DNA of 61,177 nt, from assembly GCA_042090305.1 (NCBI GenBank), contig JBELJQ010000006.1, positions 1 to 61,177 of the forward strand, given 5' to 3'. Position 1 is the stretch's first letter, and the number at the start of each line of letters is the position of its first letter. Shown in pieces: positions 42,628-51,716 of this stretch. Made by a program: the position numbers and the translations under genes. The notes beneath the pieces are model-generated. The model was not told where the DNA came from and did not search any database. It worked only from the letters and a program-made list of their open reading frames with translations. Origin of the DNA: TMED13 sp042090305 (GTDB lineage Bacteria > Pseudomonadota > Alphaproteobacteria > Methylaequorales > Methylaequoraceae).

Positions 42628-44187
42628 ATGTCTGACACTAAATCAAAATTGTGGCCTTTCATTGAGGCTAACAAGTTGTTAAATAGAATGAATAAGCTGG
42701 ATGTGAAACCATGTATCTTTCAGACTGGTTATGGACCTTCGGGATTACCGCATATTGGGACGTTTGGAGAAGTGCTACGAACATCCATGGTTATTAAAGC
42801 GTTCAAAGAAATTTCTGACTGCCCAACAAAATTGTATGTCTTTTCAGATGATATGGACGGCCTACGAAAAGTGCCGCAGAATATACCTAATCAGCAAAAT
42901 GTTGAAAAACACTTAGAAAAACCACTTTCAACAATCCCAGACCCATTTGGTAAATTCAAAAGTTTTTCTGAACATAATAATAATAAACTTATTAATTTTC
43001 TAGATAAGTTTAATTTTGACTATGAATTTAAATCATCAACTGATCACTATAAGAAAGGTTTCTTTAATGAAGGACTTGAAGCTATTCTCAATAATTATGA
43101 TAAGATTCTTAATTTAATTCTACCTACGCTTGGAAAGGATAGAAGAGAGACATACTCTCCTTTTTTACCAATTTGTAAAAAGACAGGTAAAGTACTTCAA
43201 GTTAAAATTAATGAGCTTGATACAATTAATAAAAGAATTTTATACACTGACCCTTTTACAAATGAAGATATAGAAACTTCAATCCTAGACGGTAATTGTA
43301 AGCTTCAATGGAAAGTTGACTGGGCTATGAGATGGTTTGTCTTAGGCGTAGACTATGAAATGAATGGTAAAGATTTAATTGAATCTTTTCAGCTTTCAAA
43401 CAAGATTAATAAAGTGATTGGTGGAAGACCTCCCAATAATTACACATATGAATTATTTCTTGATCAGAATGGTGAAAAAATATCTAAATCTATTGGTAAT
43501 GGTATTTCAGTTGAAGATTGGCTAGCATTTTCTCCACAACAAAGTTTAGAACTTTTCATGTTTCAAAACCCTAACAGAGCGAAGAAGTTATATTTTGATA
43601 TTATTCCAAAATTCACTGATGATTATATAAAGTTGAGTAAAGAATATGAGTCTATTGAAAGTGAAAAGAAAATAGATAGTCCATTATGGTTTATTAAACC
43701 TGAAACAAATCAAAGAATTCTGGACAATATTACATTTAATCTTATTTTAAATTTAGCGAATGTATGTAATGCCGAAAACACCGATATAATGTGGGGATTT
43801 ATTGAAAATTATTATGGTAAATTAAAAAGAGAAGATTATCCATATATTCAAAAGCTTCTTGATTATGGTGTGTCGTACTATAAAAAATTTGTACTACCAA
43901 ATAAAAAATACAGACAACCATCAGAAAAAGAAAGGAAAGGTTTTATAAAACTAATAAATATTTTAGAGAACATTCATGAATCGAGTGATCCAGAAGATAT
44001 TCAAACTAAAGTATATGACATTGGTATGGAGCTAGAATTTGAAAAACTAAAGTATTGGTTTCAAGGGTTTTACCAGGTAATTTTGGGTCAGGATCAAGGC
44101 CCAAGAATAGGTTCCTTTATTAAGTTTTTTGGTATCAAAGAAACTATTAACCTGTTACGAGATAAGTTAAATGAAAAAAAAAAATGA
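42628..44187 (+). CDS. lysK: Class I lysyl-tRNA synthetase
   Basis: Charges tRNA-Lys. 519 residues from ATG at 42628 (SDTKSKLWPFIEANKLL start); the frame extends 12 codons upstream to an ATG at 42592, but that leader is hydrophobic and unlike the family. The class I signatures are present: PSGLPHIGTFGEV (HIGH-like) and GEKISKSIGNGIS (KMSKS-like). This archaeal-type enzyme, instead of class II LysS, is usual in Alphaproteobacteria. It overlaps the DUF952 gene by 17 bases. Confidence 0.95.
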   Translation: MSDTKSKLWPFIEANKLLNRMNKLDVKPCIFQTGYGPSGLPHIGTFGEVLRTSMVIKAFKEISDCPTKLYVFSDDMDGLRKVPQNIPNQQNVEKHLEKPLSTIPDPFGKFKSFSEHNNNKLINFLDKFNFDYEFKSSTDHYKKGFFNEGLEAILNNYDKILNLILPTLGKDRRETYSPFLPICKKTGKVLQVKINELDTINKRILYTDPFTNEDIETSILDGNCKLQWKVDWAMRWFVLGVDYEMNGKDLIESFQLSNKINKVIGGRPPNNYTYELFLDQNGEKISKSIGNGISVEDWLAFSPQQSLELFMFQNPNRAKKLYFDIIPKFTDDYIKLSKEYESIESEKKIDSPLWFIKPETNQRILDNITFNLILNLANVCNAENTDIMWGFIENYYGKLKREDYPYIQKLLDYGVSYYKKFVLPNKKYRQPSEKERKGFIKLINILENIHESSDPEDIQTKVYDIGMELEFEKLKYWFQGFYQVILGQDQGPRIGSFIKFFGIKETINLLRDKLNEKKK

Positions 44188-44497
44188 TTTTGTTTATAGA
44201 ATTTTTAAATCTGATGAATTTGAAAAATTTAAAAATTCTAATATTTTTGAAGGAAATGAAATGGATTTTGAATCAGGCTTTATTCATTTATCGACAAAAG
44301 AGCAACTTAAGCAAACAATTTCTAACTATTTTAACAATAATGATAATTTGATCATTGTACAGCTACGAAGTTCAGATTTAACAGATTTTTTGAGGTGGGA
44401 ACTCTCAACCAATAATTCTAAATTCCCCCATTTTTATAATAAGTTAGAGTACAAATGGGTAAATAAAGTATTTTCTAGCAGTGAATTATGTCTATGA
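44171..44497 (+). CDS. DUF952 protein
   Basis: 108 residues of the DUF952 family: VYRIFKSDEFEKF, the hallmark SGFIHLSTKEQLKQTISNYF, and FPHFYNKLEYKWVNKVF. These small cytosolic proteins have no settled function. Overlaps lysK by 17 bases and pyrD by 10 bases, so it belongs to the lysK-DUF952-pyrD-HAD operon. DUF952 directly before pyrD is a common alphaproteobacterial arrangement. Confidence 0.9.
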   Translation: MKKKNDFVYRIFKSDEFEKFKNSNIFEGNEMDFESGFIHLSTKEQLKQTISNYFNNNDNLIIVQLRSSDLTDFLRWELSTNNSKFPHFYNKLEYKWVNKVFSSSELCL

Positions 44498-45552
44498 TTT
44501 ATAACTTTGTATCCAGAGTCACAAATTTTTTACCACCAGAGTTTTTGCATAAGTGTTTCATTCAATATCTAAAATATATTCCCAAAAAAAAATCTAGTAC
44601 TTTTCTTAATTTAAAAACATCATTTTGTGGAAAAGTAATTGCTAATCCATTAGGTATTGCTGCCGGTTTTGATAAAAATGGTGAGGCTATCGATGGTTGT
44701 TTTAAATTAGGTTTTGGTTATGTGGAAGTTGGTACCGTGACTCCAATGCCCCAGTATGGCAACTCAAAACCAAGAGTTTTCAAAATACCAGAGTATGAAA
44801 CTATTATTCAAAGATTAGGTTTCAATAATCTTGGAATTGAAAATTTAATAAATAATTTAAAAAAAAGTAAAGTAGAAAGTAATAATGTTATTGGAATAAA
44901 TATAGGAAGAAATAAAAACTCTAGTGATCACCTGGCTGACTATTTGAATTTGTATAAAATTGTCACTAAATACTCTGACTATATAACAATAAATATATCG
45001 TCTCCAAACACTCCTGGTCTTAGAGATATGCAGGGTAAAAAACAAATTGATAAACTCATCACTCAAATATCAAAATTAAAAAATAAAAAAAATACTTTCA
45101 TAAAAATTTCACCTGATATATCTGACAGTAATCTGGAAAATATTTGCAAAATCTCAATGAACGAAGAATTTATATCAGGTTTGATTTTAACTAACACCAC
45201 CATAGAAAGAGATATGCTTTTTAAAAAACCAGTGAATGATTCTTGGAAAATTAATGAAAGTGGAGGTTTATCTGGTCATCCTTTAAAAAATTTATCAAAT
45301 AAATTAATAGAAAAAGTTTACCAAATTTGTCAAGGAAAACTGATGATAATTGGTGTTGGAGGAATTTATGATGGGAGAGACGCATTTGAAAAGATATCCC
45401 TAGGAGCAAATCTCATTCAACTTTATACCTCTTTAGTTTATCGTGGTCCGAATGTAGTTAATAATATATTAGAAGAATTGAGTATAAAACTTAAAGAGAA
45501 AAATATTAAGAGTGTTAAAGATCTAGTTGGGCAAAATATAAGTTATGACTAA
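44488..45552 (+). CDS. pyrD: Dihydroorotate dehydrogenase, quinone-dependent (class 2)
   Basis: Oxidises dihydroorotate to orotate and passes electrons to quinone at the inner membrane. 354 residues. The N-terminal amphipathic helix region (YNFVSRVTNFLPPEFLHKCF) marks class 2. FMN-barrel motifs are NPLGIAAGFDKNGEAIDG, VEVGTVTPMPQYGNSKPRVF, INISSPNTPGLRDMQG (catalytic Ser) and LSGHPLKNLSNK, then IGVGGIYDGRDAFEKISLGA. It overlaps the HAD gene by 8 bases. Confidence 0.96.
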   Translation: MSMIYNFVSRVTNFLPPEFLHKCFIQYLKYIPKKKSSTFLNLKTSFCGKVIANPLGIAAGFDKNGEAIDGCFKLGFGYVEVGTVTPMPQYGNSKPRVFKIPEYETIIQRLGFNNLGIENLINNLKKSKVESNNVIGINIGRNKNSSDHLADYLNLYKIVTKYSDYITINISSPNTPGLRDMQGKKQIDKLITQISKLKNKKNTFIKISPDISDSNLENICKISMNEEFISGLILTNTTIERDMLFKKPVNDSWKINESGGLSGHPLKNLSNKLIEKVYQICQGKLMIIGVGGIYDGRDAFEKISLGANLIQLYTSLVYRGPNVVNNILEELSIKLKEKNIKSVKDLVGQNISYD

Positions 45553-46390
45553 AGTTGATGAAATAAAAAAACTGAGCAAAATCTATGATAAGTATGATTA
45601 TTTTATAGTGGATTTATGGGGTGTGGTACATAATGGTATTCGTATTTTTGATGGTATTATTGATGTTCTTGAAGAATTAAAAAGGTCAAAGAAAATTATT
45701 TATTTTATGACTAATGCACCAAGAAGGAGTTTTGTGATTGAAGAGCAGTTATCAAATTTTGGTCTTAAACGTGAACTTTATGATAGTGTGATTTCATCTG
45801 GTGAAATTACGTGGCAATATTTGAGTGGTAAGAATTACAAATTTTGTTATTTAATTGGTCCTGAAAGAGATTACCATTTAATTGAAGGATTAAGTTATGA
45901 GGTTACAAAAGATTTTAAAAGAGTTGAGATAATTGTAAATACAGGCCCCTGGGGCGATGATGATAATTTAGAAAACTATAAGCCTACCTTGGAGAATCTG
46001 GTTAAGTATAATCCAATTATGATTTGTTCTAATCCTGACAAAAAGGTTATAAGAGGTGAAAAATTTATGATATGTGCTGGATTGTTAGCTGAATATTATG
46101 AATCAATTGGTGGAAAAGTAATTTATTATGGGAAACCTTTTTCAGAAATTTATAATTTTTGTTTAAAAAAAATTCCTATAAAAAGTAATAAAAAAATATT
46201 GATAATAGGAGATTCATTAGAAAATGATATAAGGGGTGCTGTAAATCAAAATTTAGACTCGCTTTTAATAACCGATGGAATCCATAGAGAGGTAAATAAT
46301 GATTCAGGTGTTGATAAAGAAAAATTAAATGATTTAATTAGAAAAAAAAAAATCTATCCTAAATTTTATATGAGAAAGTTAGTTATCTAG
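45545..46390 (+). CDS. HAD-superfamily class IIA hydrolase (TIGR01459 type)
   Basis: 281 residues. HAD motif I DYFIVDLWGVVHNG (Asp nucleophile), motif II FMTNAPRRS, motif III K (YYGKPFSEI) and motif IV LIIGDSLENDIRGA. The class IIA cap and overall length match the TIGR01459 family common in Alphaproteobacteria. Likely a phosphatase on a small sugar phosphate or nucleotide; substrate unknown. It ends 9 bases before the mutase start. Confidence 0.9.
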   Translation: MTKVDEIKKLSKIYDKYDYFIVDLWGVVHNGIRIFDGIIDVLEELKRSKKIIYFMTNAPRRSFVIEEQLSNFGLKRELYDSVISSGEITWQYLSGKNYKFCYLIGPERDYHLIEGLSYEVTKDFKRVEIIVNTGPWGDDDNLENYKPTLENLVKYNPIMICSNPDKKVIRGEKFMICAGLLAEYYESIGGKVIYYGKPFSEIYNFCLKKIPIKSNKKILIIGDSLENDIRGAVNQNLDSLLITDGIHREVNNDSGVDKEKLNDLIRKKKIYPKFYMRKLVI

Positions 46391-46399
46391 GAAAATGTT

Positions 46400-48520
46400 T
46401 TGACAAAAGATATTTATAAAGAATGGCACAAATTAGCTGAGAAAGAACTTAAAGAAAAAAAGTTTGATGACCTAGTTTGGAGAACACCTGAAGGAATCGA
46501 TGTAAAGCCACTTTACACCGCAGAAGATATAAATAATATTCAACATGAAATTGGAATGCCAGGTCTTCCTCCATATACCAGAGGTCCACGTGCAACTATG
46601 TATTCTAATAGACCGTGGACTATAAGGCAATATGCAGGCTTTTCAACAGCAGAAGAGTCAAATAAATTTTATAAAGAAGGACTAAAAAATGGGGTAACTG
46701 GACTCTCAGTAGCATTTGATCTTGCAACTCATAGAGGGTATGATTCTGATCACCCTCGTGTTGTAGCGGATGTTGGAAATGCCGGAGTTGCAATTGATTC
46801 AATTGAAGATATGAACGCACTTTTTAAAGATATTCCATTAAATAAAATGAGTGTTTCAATGACTATGAATGGTGCAGTAATACCTGTTTTGGCTTGTTTT
46901 ATTGCAAGTGGTGAAGAACAAGGTGTTAATAGAAAAGAACTAACCGGAACCATTCAGAACGATATATTAAAAGAATTTATGGTTAGAAATACATTTATTT
47001 TTCCACCCGAGCCAAGTATGAGATTGGTATCAGATATAATCGAGTTTACATCTAAACAAATGCCAAGGTTTAATTCAATTTCAATCAGTGGTTATCATAT
47101 GCAAGAGGCTGGAGCAAATCAGGTTCAAGAGTTGGCCTATACTTTAGCTGATGGAAAGGAATATGTAAAGGCTGCATTAGACAGAGGTTTGGATATTGAT
47201 GAATTTGCTCCAAGATTGTCCTTTTTTTGGTCAATAGGAATGAATTTTTTTATGGAAATTGCAAAAATGAGAGCTGCAAGGTTCATGTGGGCTAAGATTA
47301 TTGAAAAATTTAAACCTAAAAACCAAAAAAGCTTAGCACTAAGAACTCATTGTCAAACCTCGGGAGTTTCGCTAATGGAACAGGATGCTTATAACAATAT
47401 TGTAAGAACGACAATAGAAGCAATGGCTGCTGTACTTGGAGGAACTCAATCACTTCACACTAATAGTTTCGATGAAGCATTAGCGCTTCCGACAAAATTT
47501 TCAGCAAGAATTGCAAGGAATACACAACTTATATTAGCCGAAGAGTCAGGTATTAATAAGGTGATAGATCCTTTGGCCGGTTCATATTATGTTGAATCCT
47601 TGACTTCAGACATAATTACCAAGGCCAGGGAGTTAATTAAAGAGGTCGACGATGTTGGGGGTATGGTTAAAGCAATAGAGATGGGTATTCCAAAAATGAG
47701 AATAGAGGAAAGTTCTGCAAAAAGACAAGCAAGAATTGATTCGATGCAAGAAACTATTGTTGGTGTTAATAAATATAAACCTACAGAAAAGCAGGATATA
47801 AACGTACTTTCTATTGACAATGAAGAGGTAAGAACTAGGCAAATCAATAATCTTAAAAGTTTGAAAGAAAAAAGAAATAAAAAAGAGGTAAAGACCTTCT
47901 TAGATAAGGTAACTCTGGCTGCAGAATCTAAAGATTTAAATTTGCTGGAGATTTGTGTTGAGGCTGCAAAAAAAAGATGTACAGTTGGAGAAATGACTGA
48001 AGCGATGGAGAAAGTCTTTGGTAGACATACACTTTCGTCAAAAACCATTTCAGGTGTGTATGGTAAATCATTAAAACAGACTGAAAAATTAAATTCAATA
48101 GAAAAAGAAATCGATAGTTTTGTTTCGAAGCATGGTAGAAGACCAAGAATGTTAGTAGTGAAAATGGGTCAAGATGGTCATGATAGAGGGGCTAAGCTGA
48201 TAGCGACAGCATTCTCTGATCTAGGTTTTGATGTAGACGTTGGTCCACTTTTCCAAACACCTGAGGAAGCTGCTATGCAAGCTTTAGATAATGATGTTCA
48301 CATAATAGGGGTTTCCACGCTAGCTGCCGGTCATAAAACTCTAGTCCCAATATTAATGAAATCTCTTCAAAAAAATGATGCACGAAATATTAAAGTCATA
48401 TGTGGGGGAGTCATTCCCCCTCAGGACTATGATTTCCTTTATGAGTTAGGTGTTTCAAAAGTTTTTGGACCTGGCACCAATATTCAAGAGGCAGCGATTG
48501 AAATTATACGGATTTTATGA
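46400..48520 (+). CDS. scpA: Methylmalonyl-CoA mutase (B12-dependent)
   Basis: 706 residues, full-length single-chain mutase. Barrel motifs include RGPRATMYSNRPWTIRQYAG (substrate Tyr/Arg), GLSVAFDLATHRGYDSDHP, QTSGVSLMEQDAYNN and GGTQSLHTNSFDEALALP. The C-terminal B12 domain has KMGQDGHDRGAK (DxHxxG, cobalt-ligand His) and CGGVIPPQDYDFLYELG. It interconverts methylmalonyl-CoA and succinyl-CoA. The start is TTG at 46400 with AGGA 7 bases upstream; the ATG at 46395 runs into a stop. Followed after 23 bases by its presumed GTPase chaperone. Confidence 0.94.
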   Translation: MTKDIYKEWHKLAEKELKEKKFDDLVWRTPEGIDVKPLYTAEDINNIQHEIGMPGLPPYTRGPRATMYSNRPWTIRQYAGFSTAEESNKFYKEGLKNGVTGLSVAFDLATHRGYDSDHPRVVADVGNAGVAIDSIEDMNALFKDIPLNKMSVSMTMNGAVIPVLACFIASGEEQGVNRKELTGTIQNDILKEFMVRNTFIFPPEPSMRLVSDIIEFTSKQMPRFNSISISGYHMQEAGANQVQELAYTLADGKEYVKAALDRGLDIDEFAPRLSFFWSIGMNFFMEIAKMRAARFMWAKIIEKFKPKNQKSLALRTHCQTSGVSLMEQDAYNNIVRTTIEAMAAVLGGTQSLHTNSFDEALALPTKFSARIARNTQLILAEESGINKVIDPLAGSYYVESLTSDIITKARELIKEVDDVGGMVKAIEMGIPKMRIEESSAKRQARIDSMQETIVGVNKYKPTEKQDINVLSIDNEEVRTRQINNLKSLKEKRNKKEVKTFLDKVTLAAESKDLNLLEICVEAAKKRCTVGEMTEAMEKVFGRHTLSSKTISGVYGKSLKQTEKLNSIEKEIDSFVSKHGRRPRMLVVKMGQDGHDRGAKLIATAFSDLGFDVDVGPLFQTPEEAAMQALDNDVHIIGVSTLAAGHKTLVPILMKSLQKNDARNIKVICGGVIPPQDYDFLYELGVSKVFGPGTNIQEAAIEIIRIL

Positions 48521-48523
48521 TAG

Positions 48524-48542
48524 TTTAACCATAATGGTTAAA
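48524..48542. promoter_or_regulatory. Perfect 19-bp palindrome abutting the HTH-MeaB start codon (candidate operator)
   Basis: TTTAACCAT (48524-48532), central A, ATGGTTAAA (48534-48542): a perfect 9-1-9 inverted repeat that fills the 23-base gap between the mutase stop and the ATG at 48544. No full second copy was noticed elsewhere in the window. Its size fits a dimeric Cro/XRE-type repressor site, and the gene it precedes encodes such a domain. An mRNA hairpin hiding the start codon is an alternative reading. Confidence 0.5.
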
Positions 48543-48543
48543 T

Positions 48544-49746
48544 ATGGATATTAAACATTTTCTTAAAACTTTCGGCATATCTAGCAAGGATTTCGCAAAA
48601 AAAATTGGCATCTCCCCCGTATCATTATCTAGGTATATAAATGGAGAACGATTTCCTGAGAAAAATATTATTAATAAAATATATAAAGAGTCGAATGGAC
48701 TTGTAGATGCGAATGATTTTTTTTTAAATAAACAAAGTACAAATGATATTTCTTTAATAGATATCGAATATGTAGAGAAAATATTAAAAAATATTAGAAA
48801 TGGCTCGAGAAGGGATTTAGCAAAGGCAATTACGCTAATCGAATCCTCTTTAGAAAAAGATAAATTACTTACAAATAATTTATTATCAAAAATCAAAGAA
48901 AAGAAAAATTGTATAAGGATAGGAATCACAGGTGTTCCAGGTGTCGGAAAATCTACTTTTATTGAAGCAATAGGTATGTATCTAATTAATAAAGGGTTCA
49001 AAGTGGCTGTTCTTGCTGTTGATCCATCGTCCAAACAATCTGGTGGCTCTATTCTTGGTGACAAAACAAGAATGCAAAACCTTTCGACCAATAAAAATGC
49101 GTATGTTCGTCCATCACCAAGTCAAGGACATCTTGGGGGTGTAGCAAAGAAAACCCTACAGGCTATTAAATGTTTAGGGGAATATGGATTTAATGTAATT
49201 TTTGTAGAGACTATGGGTGTTGGTCAGGCTGAGACAGCTGTTTATGATATGGTGGACATTTTTCTAGTTCTATTGTTACCATCAGGAGGAGATGAATTAC
49301 AAGGCATAAAAAAAGGTATTATCGAGTTGGCTGATCTAATAATTGTTAATAAAGCAGATGGCCTTCTTGAAAAACAAGCTGAACTCACAAGAATTGAATA
49401 CAAGAATGCTTCACAGATAAGTTCAAAAACTAGAGTTGATATTAACCCAAATATTCTTACTTGTTCATCTATTAAGAATCAGGGTATTACTGAAATATGG
49501 AACTTTATAGAAAAATTTATTGATCAAATTAAGCAAAATGAAAAGTTTGATAAATTAAGAAATGAACAAAAAATTAAAAGCTTATGGGCTGATGTAAGTC
49601 TAAGATTTTCAGAATATTTAGAAAAAAAATTTAAAAATAAAAAAAAAGTAAATGACCTAGTTAGGAAAATAGAGAACAATCAGATTTCATCAGATGAGGT
49701 GGGCAATATTATTTATGACCACTTGACTAAAAAAAAGTTTGATTAA
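48544..49746 (+). CDS. meaB: MeaB/ArgK-type GTPase with N-terminal Cro/XRE helix-turn-helix (fusion)
   Basis: 400 residues, about 70 more than ordinary MeaB. Residues about 9-57 form a Cro/XRE-like HTH (ISSKDFAKKIGISPVSLSRYINGERFP, ending VDANDFF). Residues about 75-400 are MeaB: NGSRRDLAKAITLIESS, Walker A GITGVPGVGKST (127-138), AVLAVDPSSKQSGGSILGDKTRM, FVETMGVGQAETAV (switch region) and NKADG. MeaB protects and reloads B12 in methylmalonyl-CoA mutase, encoded just upstream. There is no ATG/GTG/TTG between the HTH and the MeaB core, so an independent MeaB start is not available. The junction contains a T9 run. Confidence 0.9.
   Translation: MDIKHFLKTFGISSKDFAKKIGISPVSLSRYINGERFPEKNIINKIYKESNGLVDANDFFLNKQSTNDISLIDIEYVEKILKNIRNGSRRDLAKAITLIESSLEKDKLLTNNLLSKIKEKKNCIRIGITGVPGVGKSTFIEAIGMYLINKGFKVAVLAVDPSSKQSGGSILGDKTRMQNLSTNKNAYVRPSPSQGHLGGVAKKTLQAIKCLGEYGFNVIFVETMGVGQAETAVYDMVDIFLVLLLPSGGDELQGIKKGIIELADLIIVNKADGLLEKQAELTRIEYKNASQISSKTRVDINPNILTCSSIKNQGITEIWNFIEKFIDQIKQNEKFDKLRNEQKIKSLWADVSLRFSEYLEKKFKNKKKVNDLVRKIENNQISSDEVGNIIYDHLTKKKFD
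48717..48725 (+). other. T9 homopolymer at the HTH-MeaB domain junction
   Basis: The run encodes the last bases of D58, F59, F60 and the first two bases of L61. Loss of one T, in DNA or by transcript slippage, would give TTT-TTT-TAA and a 60-residue HTH protein ending NDFF. One gene could then yield a free HTH protein and the fusion. Alternatively the run could be a sequencing or assembly length error. Confidence 0.4.
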
Positions 49747-49772
49747 TTTAATTTTTTATTTATAAACAAATT

Positions 49773-50057
49773 ATGGTTAAAAGATGCAGTATTACAAATA
49801 AAAAGCCTATGTCTGGAAACAACGTCAGTCATGCAGTAAATAAGACAAAGAGAAGGTTTCTTCCTAACCTCCAGAATGTCTCTTTCTTTTCTGAGACACT
49901 TGGAAAAAAAATCCGTCTTAAGGTCACATCAAAAGGTATAAAAACTGTAGAAAAGAAAGGTGGTATCGATAGCTTTCTAATGTCTTCTAAAGATTCTGGC
50001 CTAAGTTCCGAAGTTATGAAAATTAAGAAAGTAATCCTCTCAAAGCAATCTAAATAA
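49773..50057 (+). CDS. rpmB: 50S ribosomal protein L28
   Basis: 94 residues, within the family's usual range for Alphaproteobacteria. MVKRCSITNKKPMSGNNVSHA, NKTKRRFLPNLQNVSFFSE and KIRLKVTSKGIKTVEKKGGIDSF are diagnostic. It is convergent with cobT (3 bases between stops), an arrangement conserved in this class. No clear Shine-Dalgarno is seen. Confidence 0.97.
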   Translation: MVKRCSITNKKPMSGNNVSHAVNKTKRRFLPNLQNVSFFSETLGKKIRLKVTSKGIKTVEKKGGIDSFLMSSKDSGLSSEVMKIKKVILSKQSK

Positions 50058-50060
50058 AAT

Positions 50061-51710
50061 TCATTCTTTTAAGTTTTTAGCTAAATTATCAATTATTACA
50101 TCCCCAAGTTTATCTGGGCTATCAATTGTGAAAGCTTTCTTGTAATATTTTGAAACATCGTGACCAATTCCTATTGCTACCAGGTTAATTTTGTTTTCAT
50201 GCTCTATTCCCAAGACGGTTTCTTTTAAATGATTTTCTAAAATATTTGGTTTATTAACTGATAACGTTGAGTCATCTACCGGCGCTCCATCTGAAATAAC
50301 AATCAATATTTTTTTTTTCTCCTGCCTTCTTTTTAACCTTTCGGAGGCCCAAATTAAGGCTTCTCCATCAATATTTTCTTTTAATATTCCATCTTTTAAG
50401 ACAAGTCCAAGGTTTCTTTTAGTATTTTGCCAAGGCATATCAGCATCCTTGTAAATAATATGGAGCAAATCATTCAATCTACCTGGGTTATTAGGCTTAT
50501 TTAATTTTTCCCATTTTTTTTTTGACTCTCCTCCTTTCCACTCTTTAGTAGTGAAGCCAAGTATCTCAACATTCACATTACATTTTTCAAGAGTTTTTGC
50601 TAGAATTTCAACAGTTATTGCAGATGTTATTATTGGTTTTCCTCTCATTGAACCAGAATTATCCATTAAGAGTGTTACAATTGTGTTTTTTTCAATATTC
50701 TTTTTTTCCAACTTATAAATAGATGAGTTGTTATTATTTGCTATGAAAGCTGCAAACTTTGAACCATCAAAATTCCCCTCATCCTGACTAAATTTCCATG
50801 CTGTCGAATCAAAAGCAAGTAATAGTTTTTTTAATTTTTTAACGAGTTCGTTTATTAGATTTGTGTAGTCCTTTGATTCATTATCAAATTTTTTTCGTAG
50901 TTGATTTAACTCATCAAAGCTTACGAGATGACTTGCATTTTTTGAAATATCAAATTCTCTTGTAAATGTCCTGTAGATTTCACTTTTCAGTACAGGTTTA
51001 TCACCTTCACTATTACCTAAATTTTCAGGTGTCTTTATCTTAGAACTTTTTTTTTGTTTAATTGTTTTAACTGGAACTTTTTTTTTTTTAGATTTTTCTT
51101 GTTGGGATGTATTGTCTATTTCTTTATTTGTTTTATTGGTTTTTTTTTCTTTTATTTGTGTTTTTTCCACTTCAATCAAATTGGATATAATATTTGCTTG
51201 TTTATAGAACGCTTCATCGTCATTTATCAAATTAATTAGTAATCTTAATTGAGTATTAATTATTTTAGAGAATTTTTGTTCAAATAAAATATTATTCACT
51301 TTTTTTTTTTGTAGCTTATTAAAAAGGAAATCAAAAAATAATTGTTCGTTATTTTCAGTTCCTTTAAACACAACTTTTTTAATATCTTTAAATATTTTTT
51401 GTATATTAATTTTACAACCAACAAACTCTCCAAACCCTAAAGAAAGTGATCTTGCCTCAAGAATAATTTTAAAAAATTTTTTGCTTAAGTGTTTTTCAGG
51501 TAAATTTCTATTAAATAAGCTTTTATCTATATATCTTATTTTTATTGAGAAGTAATCAAACCATCCCTTTGGAATTTTGTTTTCGTAAAGACTTACAACC
51601 TCACTAAGCTGTTCATTGTCAGAATTTGATGTAAAAACTTCTTTATCAAATGAAATTTTAATTTTGTTTTTTGAAATTACCTTAGCAACTCTTTCATTTT
51701 CATAAATCAT
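50061..51710 (-). CDS. cobT: Aerobic cobaltochelatase subunit CobT
   Basis: 549 residues, slightly short for the family. A variable, very lysine-rich middle (about 190-240) separates the N-terminal region from the C-terminal vWA domain, with MIDAS motif LLMDNSGSMRGKPI (about 350). NPGRLNDLLHIIYKDADMPW and ISDGAPVDDSTLS are typical CobT segments. With CobS and CobN it inserts cobalt into hydrogenobyrinate diamide in aerobic B12 synthesis. It is 6 bases downstream of cobS. CobN is not in the window. Confidence 0.94.
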   Translation of the reverse strand: MIYENERVAKVISKNKIKISFDKEVFTSNSDNEQLSEVVSLYENKIPKGWFDYFSIKIRYIDKSLFNRNLPEKHLSKKFFKIILEARSLSLGFGEFVGCKINIQKIFKDIKKVVFKGTENNEQLFFDFLFNKLQKKKVNNILFEQKFSKIINTQLRLLINLINDDEAFYKQANIISNLIEVEKTQIKEKKTNKTNKEIDNTSQQEKSKKKKVPVKTIKQKKSSKIKTPENLGNSEGDKPVLKSEIYRTFTREFDISKNASHLVSFDELNQLRKKFDNESKDYTNLINELVKKLKKLLLAFDSTAWKFSQDEGNFDGSKFAAFIANNNNSSIYKLEKKNIEKNTIVTLLMDNSGSMRGKPIITSAITVEILAKTLEKCNVNVEILGFTTKEWKGGESKKKWEKLNKPNNPGRLNDLLHIIYKDADMPWQNTKRNLGLVLKDGILKENIDGEALIWASERLKRRQEKKKILIVISDGAPVDDSTLSVNKPNILENHLKETVLGIEHENKINLVAIGIGHDVSKYYKKAFTIDSPDKLGDVIIDNLAKNLKE

Positions 51711-51716
51711 GATCGA

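Noticed and set aside
47587..48146. Long minus-strand ORFs within the methylmalonyl-CoA mutase gene
   Set aside because: Shadow frames of a well-identified gene, hydrophobic by codon complement only.
48544..49746. HTH-meaB as a broken or frameshifted pseudogene
   Set aside because: The frame is intact through 400 codons and all GTPase motifs are present; only the T9 run leaves a small doubt, reported separately.
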